A stretch of 64,000 bases of DNA. Origin: Gammaproteobacteria bacterium (GTDB lineage Bacteria; Pseudomonadota; Gammaproteobacteria; Ga0077554; Ga007554). Position numbers and translations under genes: made by a program. Location of the stretch: the NCBI GenBank assembly GCA_016191235.1, contig JACPOZ010000048.1, positions 1 through 64,000 on the forward strand. The letters are read 5' to 3'. Positions within the stretch are counted from its first letter, which is position 1, and each line of letters starts with the position of its first letter. Below are positions 9,536 through 17,761 of this stretch, in pieces. A model generated the notes under the pieces. The model was not told where the DNA came from and searched no databases. It saw only the letters and a program-made list of their open reading frames with translations.

Positions 9536-9913
9536 ATGCGCCGCGATATTGTCCACAGCGCGCGCGGCTTTACCTTGGTGGAGCTGATGGTAGTGCTGGT
9601 TTTGATTGTCATTCTCGCCAGTCTTGCAGCACCCTTGGTAACAAGTTCAATACAGCGCGGCCGTGAGGCTGTGCTCAGGGAAGATTTGTTGGTGATGCGA
9701 AAAGCGATTGATAATTATTATGCGGATACGGGAAGTTATCCCGAGGATATGAAGCAACTGATGGAAAAACGTTATCTGAGGCAAATCCCGGTGGATCCTT
9801 TAACCGAACGAAGTGATACGTGGCGTGAGGTTCGTGATGATGCGGGGATTATTGATATAAAAAGCGGAGCGGATGGGAAATCCGCCAATGATGTGTCATA
9901 CAGCGAGTGGTAG
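9536..9913 (+). CDS. Pilin-like protein 2 (GspG-like)
   Basis: A 125-aa pseudopilin. Leader MRRDIVHSARG is followed by FTLVELMVVLVLIVILASLAAP, a textbook prepilin peptidase site with Glu at +5. The C-terminus (SGADGKSAND region) resembles the calcium-binding end of GspG. The track ORF starts at 9263, but ATG 9536, just after the stop of pilin-like protein 1, gives the correct leader. It requires a PilD-type peptidase, which is not encoded in this window. Confidence 0.85.
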   Translation: MRRDIVHSARGFTLVELMVVLVLIVILASLAAPLVTSSIQRGREAVLREDLLVMRKAIDNYYADTGSYPEDMKQLMEKRYLRQIPVDPLTERSDTWREVRDDAGIIDIKSGADGKSANDVSYSEW

Positions 9914-9953
9914 TTTTTTTATTCTAATCTGGTTTGATGTGAGGGGCTGATCT

Positions 9954-10388
9954 ATGAAAAAGAGCATGAGATGGTCTTTGGGTTTTACCATGATGGAGTT
10001 GCTGATTGTTCTGGTTATTATCGGATTGTTAGCGGCTTTGGTAGGCCCTGCGTTGTTCCAGCGCATCAATCCGGCAAAACAATCGGCGGCGCGCAGCCAG
10101 ATTGAAAATTTCATGACAGCTCTCGATACCTATTTTGTCGACAACGGACACTTTCCAACGACGCAACAGGGTTTTTTGGCGCTGCGTGTAAAGCCGGAAG
10201 GCGATGAAAAGTGGGCGGGGCCTTATCTTAAAAAAGACGTACCAAATGATCCATGGGGAAATCCATACCAATACCGTGCTCCTGGACACAATGGTGGCTA
10301 TGATATTTTATCTCTGGGCGCGGATGGTAAAGAGGGTGGCGAAAATGAAAATAAGGATATCAATAGCTGGGAGATCGACAAGAAATAG
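9954..10388 (+). CDS. Major pseudopilin GspG-like protein
   Basis: A 144-aa protein with all hallmarks of GspG: leader MKKSMRWSLG|FTMMELLIVLVIIG with Glu at +5, conserved WGNPYQYRAPG turn and the C-terminal calcium-site loop SLGADGKEGG followed by DINSWE. This is the best candidate for the major subunit of the pseudopilus. It starts 40 bp after the previous gene, with GAGG upstream of the ATG. The 3' end overlaps the next pilin-like gene by 44 nt. Confidence 0.93.
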   Translation: MKKSMRWSLGFTMMELLIVLVIIGLLAALVGPALFQRINPAKQSAARSQIENFMTALDTYFVDNGHFPTTQQGFLALRVKPEGDEKWAGPYLKKDVPNDPWGNPYQYRAPGHNGGYDILSLGADGKEGGENENKDINSWEIDKK

Positions 10389-10893
10389 CCAGGCTGGATT
10401 TACCTATGTAATGGTGCTGGTCGCGGTTGTAATAACCGGCCTGATGGCCGGGGTTGCAGCCACCATCACATCGCGGGTTATGCAGGCCGAGAGAGAGACG
10501 GAATTGCTTTTCCGTGGCCTGGCGTATCAGAATGCGATAAAAAGCTATTATCAGGCCGGCAAGCAACTTAATACGTTTACCTTTCCGCGCTCGCTAAACG
10601 ATCTACTGAAAGACCCGCGCTTTCCTGGCAAGCGTCACATTCGTGCCCTGTATGCGGACCCGATGGGTAGTGGTGAGCGGGAGTGGCGTGTAATCCGCGC
10701 AATTGATGGCGGTATCACCGGTGTTGTCAGCTCAAGCAAACAAAAATCTTTAAAGACCGCCAACTTTCCCGTCGGTCTGGAATCGTTGGCGGGCAAGAAA
10801 TCCTATGCGGAATGGATTTTCCTGTATAACGCCCCCGCAGCAATCCAAACCCCACGTCCCGTCATGCCACGTATACCTGTGCAGCGGAAATAG
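10345..10893 (+). CDS. Pilin-like protein 4 lacking Glu5
   Basis: About 182 aa from ATG 10345 (MKIRISIAGRSTRNSQAG|FTYVMVLVAVVITG). The leader Gly and hydrophobic helix are those of a type IV pilin-like protein, but position +5 is Met instead of Glu, as is known for the tip pseudopilin GspK. It overlaps the GspG-like gene by 44 nt and ends the operon. The soluble part (RALYADPMGSGEREWRVI) resembles proteins annotated as type II secretion pseudopilins. The track start at 10204 is too far upstream. It probably caps or initiates the pseudopilus. Confidence 0.75.
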   Translation: MKIRISIAGRSTRNSQAGFTYVMVLVAVVITGLMAGVAATITSRVMQAERETELLFRGLAYQNAIKSYYQAGKQLNTFTFPRSLNDLLKDPRFPGKRHIRALYADPMGSGEREWRVIRAIDGGITGVVSSSKQKSLKTANFPVGLESLAGKKSYAEWIFLYNAPAAIQTPRPVMPRIPVQRK

Positions 10894-10942
10894 ATGATTT
10901 GGGTATCCCCTTTGCCCCGTAAAAACCCCTGATATTTTTGTA

Positions 10943-11056
10943 ATGGTGAAGGGCATCCTCAAAAAGCATGGCTTCCCGCCGGACTTGCAGGACGAAGCGA
11001 CCAAGACGGTGCTGGCGCAGGCGGAGCTGCTATCGGCCATGTGGGCGGTGGCATAA
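10943..11056 (+). pseudogene. hsdR: Remnant of type I restriction subunit HsdR (C-terminus)
   Basis: A 37-codon fragment reading [20 protein letters not shown] and continuing to [10 protein letters not shown] and a stop matches, by my recognition, the extreme C-terminus of HsdR proteins (pattern ILRKHGYPPD...AT..VL.QAE.LS..W). Nothing else of the roughly 1000-residue protein, and no hsdM or hsdS, is present. It is a scar of a deleted type I restriction-modification system between the pilus operon and the miniature element. Confidence 0.6.
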
Positions 11057-11210
11057 GGATAGATAGACAGCGTTTGCCGATCCACGGGAGCAGCCTTTCA
11101 GAATCCTATGAACAAGGCGTTGTCACAGACGGCGCGAAATTCGGCTACTACTGCTACGCTGCTTAGACGGTACTGTGCAAGCTACTGAGCGACTGTCATT
11201 GAGAAATAAT

Positions 11211-11430
11211 CCTAAAAACGGCAGTTGACCGCTTCTCTGGACGGCTAGCAATATGTTTTGTGAGACTTTATCGCGCCCTGCGGGTTCACCTGTTTGGTGA
11301 AGCCCGCTACGGGGCGGATTGCACGATTTTCAGTGCGCATGGCAGCGTTGCAACTCCTTGGAATGGAACAACCATTCCGCGTCGTCGCCGAAAACCGCAC
11401 ACTCCACCCCGTCCAACTGCCGTTTTTAGG
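11211..11430 (-). mobile_element. Miniature inverted-repeat element, copy 1
   Basis: A 220-bp element bounded by perfect 17-bp terminal inverted repeats (CCTAAAAACGGCAGTTG) and almost identical, in reverse orientation, to the copy at 52777-53012. It has no coding capacity. Two internal hairpins are visible: a long one with arms around GGTTCACC/GGTGAAGCC and a second with GGAATGG/CCATTCC. The flanks ATAAT and ATGAT could be a decayed 5-bp target duplication. It ends 10 bp from the iclR stop. Relative to copy 2 it lacks about 16 bp. Confidence 0.85.
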
Positions 11431-11440
11431 ATGATGCCAG

Positions 11441-12208
11441 TCATGATCCCCCGCCAAAATACCCCAGCCGTGCGGAGAGCCGCTTGCCGGCGGTAATCGT
11501 CACCGCTATCCATTCGTCACTGCGCCGTGCAATGGGTGCGGAGACTGATAGGCCTGCGACCATTTTGCCGCTGGCATCCAGCACCGGCACGCCGATACAG
11601 CCGACGCCGGTTTCGGCCTCTTCGTTATCCAGGGCGTAGCCTCGTTCCAATGAGCGTTTTGCTTCATCCCATAATTGCTCGGGCTGGGTAAGGGTGGTGG
11701 GGGTGTAGGCGGGTAGGCGGGTGCGCCGGGCGTAGGCGAGGCAGTCTGCTTTTCCGTCAAATGCAAGAAACAGCTTGCCCACCGCGGTCACGTGCAGCGG
11801 TGCATGGCCGCCGATGACTTGCTCGACGCGGATCATTTTGTGGCTGGAGACCCGTTCCACGTAGACCACTTCATCGCCGTCGCGCACAGTGAGGTTGACG
11901 GTTTCGCCCAGTTCGCTGCGCAGCCATTCCATGATCGGCAAGGCCTCGCGTTTAAGGTCCACCCGCTGCTCCACCCGACTGGCAAGGCCAAGCAATTTGA
12001 TGCCCAGCCGGTAGTGACTGGCCTCGGTGCGCTCTACCAGCCCATGCTCGCCTAATGCCGCCAGAATACGGTGGGCTGTGGAGGGATGTAGCCCGGTTTC
12101 GGCGGAGAGAATCTTCAGGCTGACGGGGCCGTGCGCTTGGGCGATGGCGTCCAGCAGTTGGGCCATGCGGTCTATAACTTGTATGGAGCTGGTAGCTTTT
12201 TCTTTCAT
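11441..12208 (-). CDS. IclR-family transcriptional regulator
   Basis: A 255-aa regulator: N-terminal winged helix-turn-helix (about residues 8-70; TGLHPSTAHRILAAL) and C-terminal IclR effector-binding domain (about 80-250; GYALDNEEAETGVGCIGVPV). It is divergent from the transketolase-like gene, with 92 bp between start codons containing a TTTCA-N5-TGAAA palindrome and a promoter. It very likely controls the sugar-acid/glycolate operon in response to a small organic acid such as glyoxylate; the ligand is inference. The miniature element lies directly after the stop codon. Confidence 0.93.
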   Translation of the reverse strand: MKEKATSSIQVIDRMAQLLDAIAQAHGPVSLKILSAETGLHPSTAHRILAALGEHGLVERTEASHYRLGIKLLGLASRVEQRVDLKREALPIMEWLRSELGETVNLTVRDGDEVVYVERVSSHKMIRVEQVIGGHAPLHVTAVGKLFLAFDGKADCLAYARRTRLPAYTPTTLTQPEQLWDEAKRSLERGYALDNEEAETGVGCIGVPVLDASGKMVAGLSVSAPIARRSDEWIAVTITAGKRLSARLGYFGGGS

Positions 12209-12222
12209 TTCACATTATGAAA
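12208..12222. promoter_or_regulatory. Candidate IclR operator
   Basis: The palindrome TTTCACATTATGAAA (arms TTTCA/TGAAA) overlaps the first base of the iclR start codon and lies upstream of the promoter of the divergent gene. Position and symmetry fit an IclR-family dimer site controlling both directions. No binding data can be inferred beyond that. Confidence 0.4.
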
Positions 12223-12233
12223 ACTATTACATA

Positions 12234-12262
12234 TTGCGAGATAATATACGGGAGGATACTAT
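12234..12262 (+). promoter_or_regulatory. Candidate sigma-70 promoter of the transketolase-like gene
   Basis: -35 TTGCGA (12234-12239), 17-bp spacer, -10 TACTAT (12257-12262), followed 38 bp later by the ATG with TAGGAG as ribosome site. The operator palindrome lies just upstream. Confidence 0.45.
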
Positions 12263-12300
12263 ATTTTCAACATTCTTTTGCATAACTTAGGAGCGTCGCC

Positions 12301-14508
12301 ATGGGTACCCCAACCGCAACCAGCATCCCGGCTTTCTGTGAAGGCATTCAATACTTCGCGGAAGCCCTGCCCGGCTTTGAGGAATATGCCGCACATCCGG
12401 TCATCGCCGCAGGGCAGAACGCCGTGGCTGATCCCAGCGATTCGCGCGCGGTATTCCAAACCCTGCTGGGGGCGGATGCGCTACGCTATCTCACCCTGCA
12501 AATGACGGGCTCCAAGGCCTCCGGCCATCCGGGTGGATTTGCCAGCAGCGCCGAGGCCTACACCTCGCTGGTGATGCTGGGACACACCAATATCGTCACA
12601 GAGGTGGGACACCATGCCCCCGGTTTTTACAGCGCCATGTTCATGGATTCCTCGCTGGAGGAGATGGGCATCAATACGGTGCAAGACCTGCGTGCGCGCT
12701 TCCGCGAGAAGCACGGTTTGCTGGGTCACCTCTCTGGCGCCATCCCCGGCATTCTCGCGCCTGCGGGGCCACTGGGGCAGGGCCAGCATTTCGCCATGGC
12801 GGGGGCTATGCTGCACCCCGGCACGCTGTTCCCCTTCACACTCGGTGATGGCGGCATGGGCGAGCCGTACATCCTGAATGCCATGATGCACTTCCACGTT
12901 GCTTTTCCCACTATCACTAACTTCCTGCCGGTGCTGATCTGGAATGGCTACAGCCAGGAGCATCACGCAATGGTCTCGTTGTTCACCGACGAGGAGATGA
13001 TTGCCTACTGGAAGGGGCACGGCTTTGAGTCCGTGTATCTGGTGGATGCCAAGAATTTTGATGACGCGGGCCAAAGCGGTGCGTTTGTGGATAGTACCCG
13101 CTTCTCGATGGGCAATCGCCTGGCGTTCACCCGTGCCATGCTGGAAACCATGAATGAGGCGGCACAGTCCGCGCTGGGCGGCAAGCTCACGGCCTTTATT
13201 GTCAAGCAGCTCAAGGGCTCGGGGGTGCATGCGCTGGGCGCGAAATCACACAACCTTTATCCCCAGCACACACTTGAAAACGTCGATGTCGTGGAAGGAC
13301 TCAAGCGCCGCGCACTTGCCCCGCAAGCGTGGCAGATTGTGCGTGACAACTTCAGCCGCGCTGGTGGCGGTCCTGCCGCGCGCACCGCAGTGACAGAATC
13401 CGTGCTGGCGCTGACGCCGATCACCCATTTGCCCTTGCAGGAGTTTGCGCTGGGCGAGAACAAGCCGCCGACCACGGCGATGGGTGCGATGGTGGGTGCG
13501 GTAGGCAAGCAGGACGCGCGCTTTCTGGTGACCAATGCCGACGGCAACGAGGCTTCCGGTATCGGCAACATCAATGAGGCATTGAAGATTCGTCATCCCA
13601 CGGAAGATGCCCTGTATCACCAGACGCCTAACGGCCAGGTCTACGAGCCGCTCAACGAAGACGCCTGCGCGGGGCTGGCGGTGGGGTTGGCGCTGTTCGG
13701 CAGTCGCAGCCTGTGGTGCTCCTATGAGAGCTTTGCCATCAACGGCCTGCCGATTCTTCAGACCGTGACCCAGGCCATGGCCGAACTGCGCCGCAAGACA
13801 CCCAGCGTTGTCACGCTGTTTACCGCTGGCGCATTGGAGCAGGGCCGTAACGGCTGGACGCATCAGCGCCCGGAGATCGAGGCCTACTTCGCCGCCATGA
13901 TGCGCAACGGCAACCTGTTCCCGGTGTTCCCGGTGGACGCCAACATGATTCAGGCTGCCTATGCCTGGGCGCTGGACAGCTATAACAAGGGCATCATCAT
14001 CACGGCATCAAAGAGCCCGTTGCCGGTCCGCACCACGCTCGAACAGAGCCGCCGTGCGCTGGCGGACGGTGCCATCACGCTGTTTGAGCATTCCGGTGTG
14101 AAGACAGTGGTGTTCGCGGTGGTGGGTGACATGATCCTGCTGCCCGTGTTCGAGGCGGCGGAAAAATTGAAGGCTGCGGGCTTTGGCGTGAAGATCGTCG
14201 CCGTGGTCAACCCGCGCCGCCTCTATCGCCCCACCGATGTGGCCTGGGACACCTGTTCGGAGCCGGACAATCTGTTCCTCGACGACGACCATTTCAACGC
14301 ATTGTTCGATGGCGATGTTCTGTTGGGCGTGAGCGGCGGACCCAGTGGCACGCTGGAACCGGTCATGTTGCGTACCCGCGCGCCGAAGCGTGATGTGTTC
14401 GCCTGGAAGCGCGGCGAGACCACCGCCTCGCCCGCCGAGATCATGAGCTTTAACGGTCTGTCGGGAGATAATCTGGCGCAACGGGCACGGGATCTGGCAG
14501 GGGTTTGA
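12301..14508 (+). CDS. Transketolase-superfamily thiamine-diphosphate enzyme
   Basis: A 735-aa protein with a transketolase-like layout: a pyrophosphate-binding half with SKASGHPGGF near residue 75 and GDGGMGEPYI near 180, a pyrimidine-binding half, and a C-terminal domain. It is longer and divergent from TktA. From memory, close relatives are labelled phosphoketolase or xylulose-5-phosphate 3-epimerase in databases; I could not verify this, and the substrate is open. It is the first gene of an operon under IclR control with a DUF1537 kinase and glycolate oxidase genes, so it probably interconverts pentose or sugar-acid phosphates next to glycolate salvage. ATG 12301 has TAGGAG 8 nt upstream. 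Confidence 0.8.
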   Translation: MGTPTATSIPAFCEGIQYFAEALPGFEEYAAHPVIAAGQNAVADPSDSRAVFQTLLGADALRYLTLQMTGSKASGHPGGFASSAEAYTSLVMLGHTNIVTEVGHHAPGFYSAMFMDSSLEEMGINTVQDLRARFREKHGLLGHLSGAIPGILAPAGPLGQGQHFAMAGAMLHPGTLFPFTLGDGGMGEPYILNAMMHFHVAFPTITNFLPVLIWNGYSQEHHAMVSLFTDEEMIAYWKGHGFESVYLVDAKNFDDAGQSGAFVDSTRFSMGNRLAFTRAMLETMNEAAQSALGGKLTAFIVKQLKGSGVHALGAKSHNLYPQHTLENVDVVEGLKRRALAPQAWQIVRDNFSRAGGGPAARTAVTESVLALTPITHLPLQEFALGENKPPTTAMGAMVGAVGKQDARFLVTNADGNEASGIGNINEALKIRHPTEDALYHQTPNGQVYEPLNEDACAGLAVGLALFGSRSLWCSYESFAINGLPILQTVTQAMAELRRKTPSVVTLFTAGALEQGRNGWTHQRPEIEAYFAAMMRNGNLFPVFPVDANMIQAAYAWALDSYNKGIIITASKSPLPVRTTLEQSRRALADGAITLFEHSGVKTVVFAVVGDMILLPVFEAAEKLKAAGFGVKIVAVVNPRRLYRPTDVAWDTCSEPDNLFLDDDHFNALFDGDVLLGVSGGPSGTLEPVMLRTRAPKRDVFAWKRGETTASPAEIMSFNGLSGDNLAQRARDLAGV

Positions 14509-14592
14509 AGTAAGGTGTATAAAGTGTCAGACGCAGGCCCGGTGTGCTGCGCCTGATACATCGCTCCATCGACGTCTACGAAAGGAAATCAG

Positions 14593-14874
14593 ATGAAAAA
14601 ATTGTTCTCCGCAATTGTGTTCTCTGCGCTGGCCGTCCTCAGCATTAACGTTTCTGTTGCCGCGCCCGCTCCCGCCCAGGCAACCACCACGGAAAAGCTC
14701 GACATCAACACAGCCACCGAACAGCAGTTGACCACCTTGTCCGGCGTGGGTGAAGCCAGGGCCAAAGACCTTATTAAGGGGCGCCCTTACAAGGCCAAGG
14801 ATGATCTGGTGAAAAATAAAATCATTCCCCAGTCGGTCTATGACAAGATCAAAGACAAGATTATTGCCAAGTAG
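14593..14874 (+). CDS. ComEA-like helix-hairpin-helix protein
   Basis: A 93-aa protein with a cleavable signal peptide (ends near VSVAA) and a single helix-hairpin-helix DNA-binding domain (KLDINTATEQQLTTLSGVGE). The family includes ComEA, which binds incoming DNA in the periplasm during natural transformation, and proteobacterial homologues contain only this domain. A ribosome site (AAGGAAATC) precedes the ATG. It lies between metabolic genes with no functional link to them; cooperation with the pilus genes in this window is possible but unproven. Confidence 0.85.
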   Translation: MKKLFSAIVFSALAVLSINVSVAAPAPAQATTTEKLDINTATEQQLTTLSGVGEARAKDLIKGRPYKAKDDLVKNKIIPQSVYDKIKDKIIAK

Positions 14875-14901
14875 AAGTGATTCGGCAATAAAGTAGCCAA
14901 A

Positions 14902-14956
14902 GGTAGGGTGGGTTCGCGCTTTTTGCGCAACCCACCCAGCGTTGCGTAGCAACACA
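14902..14956 (+). repeat. Dispersed hairpin repeat, copy A
   Basis: Sequence GGGTGGGTTCGCGC, a short loop, then GCGCAACCCACCC forms a near-perfect hairpin and is followed by GCGTTGCGTAGCAACACAA. The same composite unit recurs in opposite orientation at 49299-49357, with about a dozen differences. It is a REP-like intergenic element, here between the comEA-like and DUF1537 genes. Confidence 0.7.
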
Positions 14957-14983
14957 ATAGCTTGAGTTTCCTAAGGCCGCGCA

Positions 14984-16291
14984 ATGACCACAACCAAAAT
15001 CATCGTCCTTGACGACGACCCCACCGGTTCACAGACCGTTCACGGTTGCCTGTTGCTGACGCGCTGGGATGTCGATGCCCTCAAAGAGGCATTGGCCGAT
15101 GCCGCGCCGCTGTTCTTCGTGCTTACCAACACGCGAGGCATGAGTGCCGAGCGTGCTGCGGAAGTGACGCGTGAAGTGTGCCGCAATCTGAAAATAGCGC
15201 TGACTGGGACAGGTATCAACCCGATGCTGGTGAGCCGCTCCGATTCAACGCTGCGCGGTCACTACCCGGTCGAAACCGATGTGATCGCCGCAGAGCTAGG
15301 GCCGTTCGATGCGCATTTTCTTGTCCCTGCTTTCTTCGAGGGCGGGCGCGTTACCCGTGACAGCATCCATTACCTCAAAGTGAATGGCGTGGATGTCCCC
15401 GTGCATGAAACCGAGTTTGCACGCGACTCGGTGTTTGGCTACCGTTACAGCTACCTCCCCGACTATGTGGAAGAAAAGACGGGCGATCGTACTTCAGCAG
15501 ATGAGGTCGAGCGCTTTCTGTTGGCGGATATCCGTCATGGCGTGCTTGACAGGTTGCTGGCCCTGGAAGGCAATCGTTGTGGCGTAGTGGATGCTGAGAA
15601 TTACGACGACCTGGCGCGCTTCACGGCGGATGTGCGTGTGGCGGCAGGTCAAGGCAAGCGCTTCCTGTTCCGTAGCGCGGCGAGCCTGGTGAAGGCATTG
15701 GCTGATTTGCCACCCCAGCCGGTGGCTGCCGAGGCAATGAGCCGTTTCACGCGCAATCACCGTCCCGGTGCCGTGGTTGTTGGTTCTCACGTAGACAAGA
15801 GCAGCCGCCAGTTGGCACGGCTGTTGGAGGAGGCCGGCGTTACAGGTGTTGAAGTCAATGTGCGGCGGATTCCGGCGGAGCGCGACATCGTGTTGAAAGA
15901 CACGTTAAAGCACATCAGTGCAGCGTATGAAGCTGGCAAAACAGCGGTGGTGTATACAAGTCGCGGCGAGGTGCAACTCCCCGATCAGGAATCACGCCTG
16001 GCCTTTGGCGAGGCCGTATCTGCCCTGTTAATGGACGTGATACGCAACCTGCCACAAGAACTGGGTTTCCTGATCGGCAAGGGCGGCATCACCTCCAACG
16101 ACATGCTGAGTTCTGGCCTTGCATTACGCGCCGCTCGCGTGCTCGGCCAGGTCGCGCCCGGTGTTTCGGTGGTGCGCTGCCCTGCCGATCATCCGCGCTT
16201 TCCGGATATGCCGGTGGTGATTTTTCCGGGGAATGTGGGGGATGACGATACGCTGGCGCTGGTATGCCGACGGTTTATGTTGCCCGGTTGA
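14984..16291 (+). CDS. Four-carbon acid sugar kinase family protein (DUF1537)
   Basis: A 435-aa protein with both halves of the DUF1537/four-carbon acid sugar kinase family: N-terminal substrate domain beginning IIVLDDDPTGSQT and containing SRSDSTLRGHYP, and a C-terminal nucleotide-binding domain ending GNVGDDDTLALVC. Characterised relatives (DtnK, OtnK) phosphorylate erythronate, threonate or related acids. Its TGA overlaps the glcD ATG by one base, so it is cotranscribed with glycolate oxidase. It may phosphorylate a hydroxy-acid that joins the same pathway; the substrate is unknown. Confidence 0.85.
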   Translation: MTTTKIIVLDDDPTGSQTVHGCLLLTRWDVDALKEALADAAPLFFVLTNTRGMSAERAAEVTREVCRNLKIALTGTGINPMLVSRSDSTLRGHYPVETDVIAAELGPFDAHFLVPAFFEGGRVTRDSIHYLKVNGVDVPVHETEFARDSVFGYRYSYLPDYVEEKTGDRTSADEVERFLLADIRHGVLDRLLALEGNRCGVVDAENYDDLARFTADVRVAAGQGKRFLFRSAASLVKALADLPPQPVAAEAMSRFTRNHRPGAVVVGSHVDKSSRQLARLLEEAGVTGVEVNVRRIPAERDIVLKDTLKHISAAYEAGKTAVVYTSRGEVQLPDQESRLAFGEAVSALLMDVIRNLPQELGFLIGKGGITSNDMLSSGLALRAARVLGQVAPGVSVVRCPADHPRFPDMPVVIFPGNVGDDDTLALVCRRFMLPG

Positions 16292-17760
16292 TGAAAACAT
16301 TGGCGTTCGATACTCAGGCATTAATCACTGCCCTGCACCGCATCCTGCCCTCCAGTGCCGTCTTGTCCGACGCGGAGGATCTGCGCCCTTACGAGTGTGA
16401 CGGTCTATCCGCTTACCGTGAACTGCCGCTGGCGGTGTGCCTGCCGGAGACGGTGGAGCAGGTGCGCGCGGTGTTGCGTGTGTGTCATGACACGAACGTG
16501 CCTGTGGTGGCGCGCGGTGCGGGCACGGGTTTATCGGGCGGGGCGCTGCCGTTGGCCAACGGCGTGGTGTTGAGCCTGGCCAAATTCATGCGCATTCTTG
16601 AAGTTGATCCTGCAAACCGCATTGCCCGTGTACAGCCGGGAGTGAGAAATCTAGCCATTTCGCAGGCCGCCGCGCCCTATGGATTGTATTACGCCCCCGA
16701 CCCTTCTTCGCAAATCGCCTGTACCATCGGTGGCAATGTGGCGGAAAACTCCGGCGGGGTGCATTGCCTGAAATACGGCCTCACGGTGAATAACGTGTTG
16801 GGGTTGAAGGTGCTGACCATGGATGGCGAGTTGCTGGAGATAGGAGGGGCCGCGCTGGATGCTCCAGGCTACGATCTGCTCGCGCTGATGACCGGCTCGG
16901 AGGGTCTGCTGGGAGTGATCGTGGAGGTCACCGTGAAGCTGTTGCCCAAGCCCGAGCGCGCCCAAGTGGTGCTGGCAGCCTTCGACGATGTGGTGAAGGC
17001 GGGCGAGGCGGTTGGCAGCATCATTGGCGCGGGCATCGTGCCCGGCGGCCTGGAGATGATGGACAACTTGGCGATCCGCGCCGCTGAAGATTTCATACAC
17101 GCGGGCTATCCGGTGGACGCTGCCGCGATTCTGTTGTGCGAGGTGGACGGCGCGAACGAAGAAGTGTCCGATCAGATACTCAAGGTGCGTGAGATAGTGA
17201 AGCAGGCAGGCGCGACCGAGGTGCGTACCGCGCGCGACGAGGCCGAGCGCCTCAAGTTCTGGGCAGGGCGCAAGGCCGCGTTTCCGGCGGTGGGGCGCAT
17301 CTCGCCTGATTATTACTGCATGGATGGCACTATCCCGCGCAAGCGTCTTTCTGAAGTGCTATCGCGCATCGCTGAGCTGTCGCAAGAATACGGCCTGCCG
17401 GTTGCCAATGTCTTTCACGCTGGAGACGGCAATCTGCACCCGTTGATCCTGTATGACGCCAACAAGCCCGGCGAGCTGGAGCGCACCGAAGAATTCGGCG
17501 GCAAGATCCTCGACCTGTGCGTCGCGGTGGGCGGCACCATTACCGGTGAACATGGCGTGGGCATGGAAAAGATCGGTCAGATGTGCCATCAATTCGCGCC
17601 CGCCGAGCTAACCCAGTTTCACGCGGTTAAACATGCGTTTGACCCGCAAGGCTTGCTCAACCCCGGCAAGGCTGTACCCACACTGCACCGCTGTGCCGAG
17701 TTCGGCGCCATGCATGTGCATGGCGGCAAGCTGTCTCATCCAGAACTGGAGCGGTTTTGA
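16291..17760 (+). CDS. glcD: Glycolate oxidase FAD subunit GlcD
   Basis: A 489-aa FAD-linked oxidase close in length to E. coli GlcD (499 aa). The FAD-binding_4 domain (about 40-180) contains ARGAGTGLSGGALP and VAENSGGVHCLKYG; the C-terminal oxidase domain has HAGDGNLHPLI and GEHGVGMEK. It oxidises glycolate (or D-lactate-like acids) to glyoxylate with GlcE and GlcF. ATG 16291 overlaps the preceding stop (TGATGA), which favours it over the track start at 16264. Confidence 0.95.
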   Translation: MKTLAFDTQALITALHRILPSSAVLSDAEDLRPYECDGLSAYRELPLAVCLPETVEQVRAVLRVCHDTNVPVVARGAGTGLSGGALPLANGVVLSLAKFMRILEVDPANRIARVQPGVRNLAISQAAAPYGLYYAPDPSSQIACTIGGNVAENSGGVHCLKYGLTVNNVLGLKVLTMDGELLEIGGAALDAPGYDLLALMTGSEGLLGVIVEVTVKLLPKPERAQVVLAAFDDVVKAGEAVGSIIGAGIVPGGLEMMDNLAIRAAEDFIHAGYPVDAAAILLCEVDGANEEVSDQILKVREIVKQAGATEVRTARDEAERLKFWAGRKAAFPAVGRISPDYYCMDGTIPRKRLSEVLSRIAELSQEYGLPVANVFHAGDGNLHPLILYDANKPGELERTEEFGGKILDLCVAVGGTITGEHGVGMEKIGQMCHQFAPAELTQFHAVKHAFDPQGLLNPGKAVPTLHRCAEFGAMHVHGGKLSHPELERF

Positions 17761-17761
17761 A

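Noticed and set aside
12481-13230. 249-aa minus-strand ORF
   Set aside because: Antisense to the transketolase-like gene, low-complexity His/Gln-rich product typical of shadow frames.
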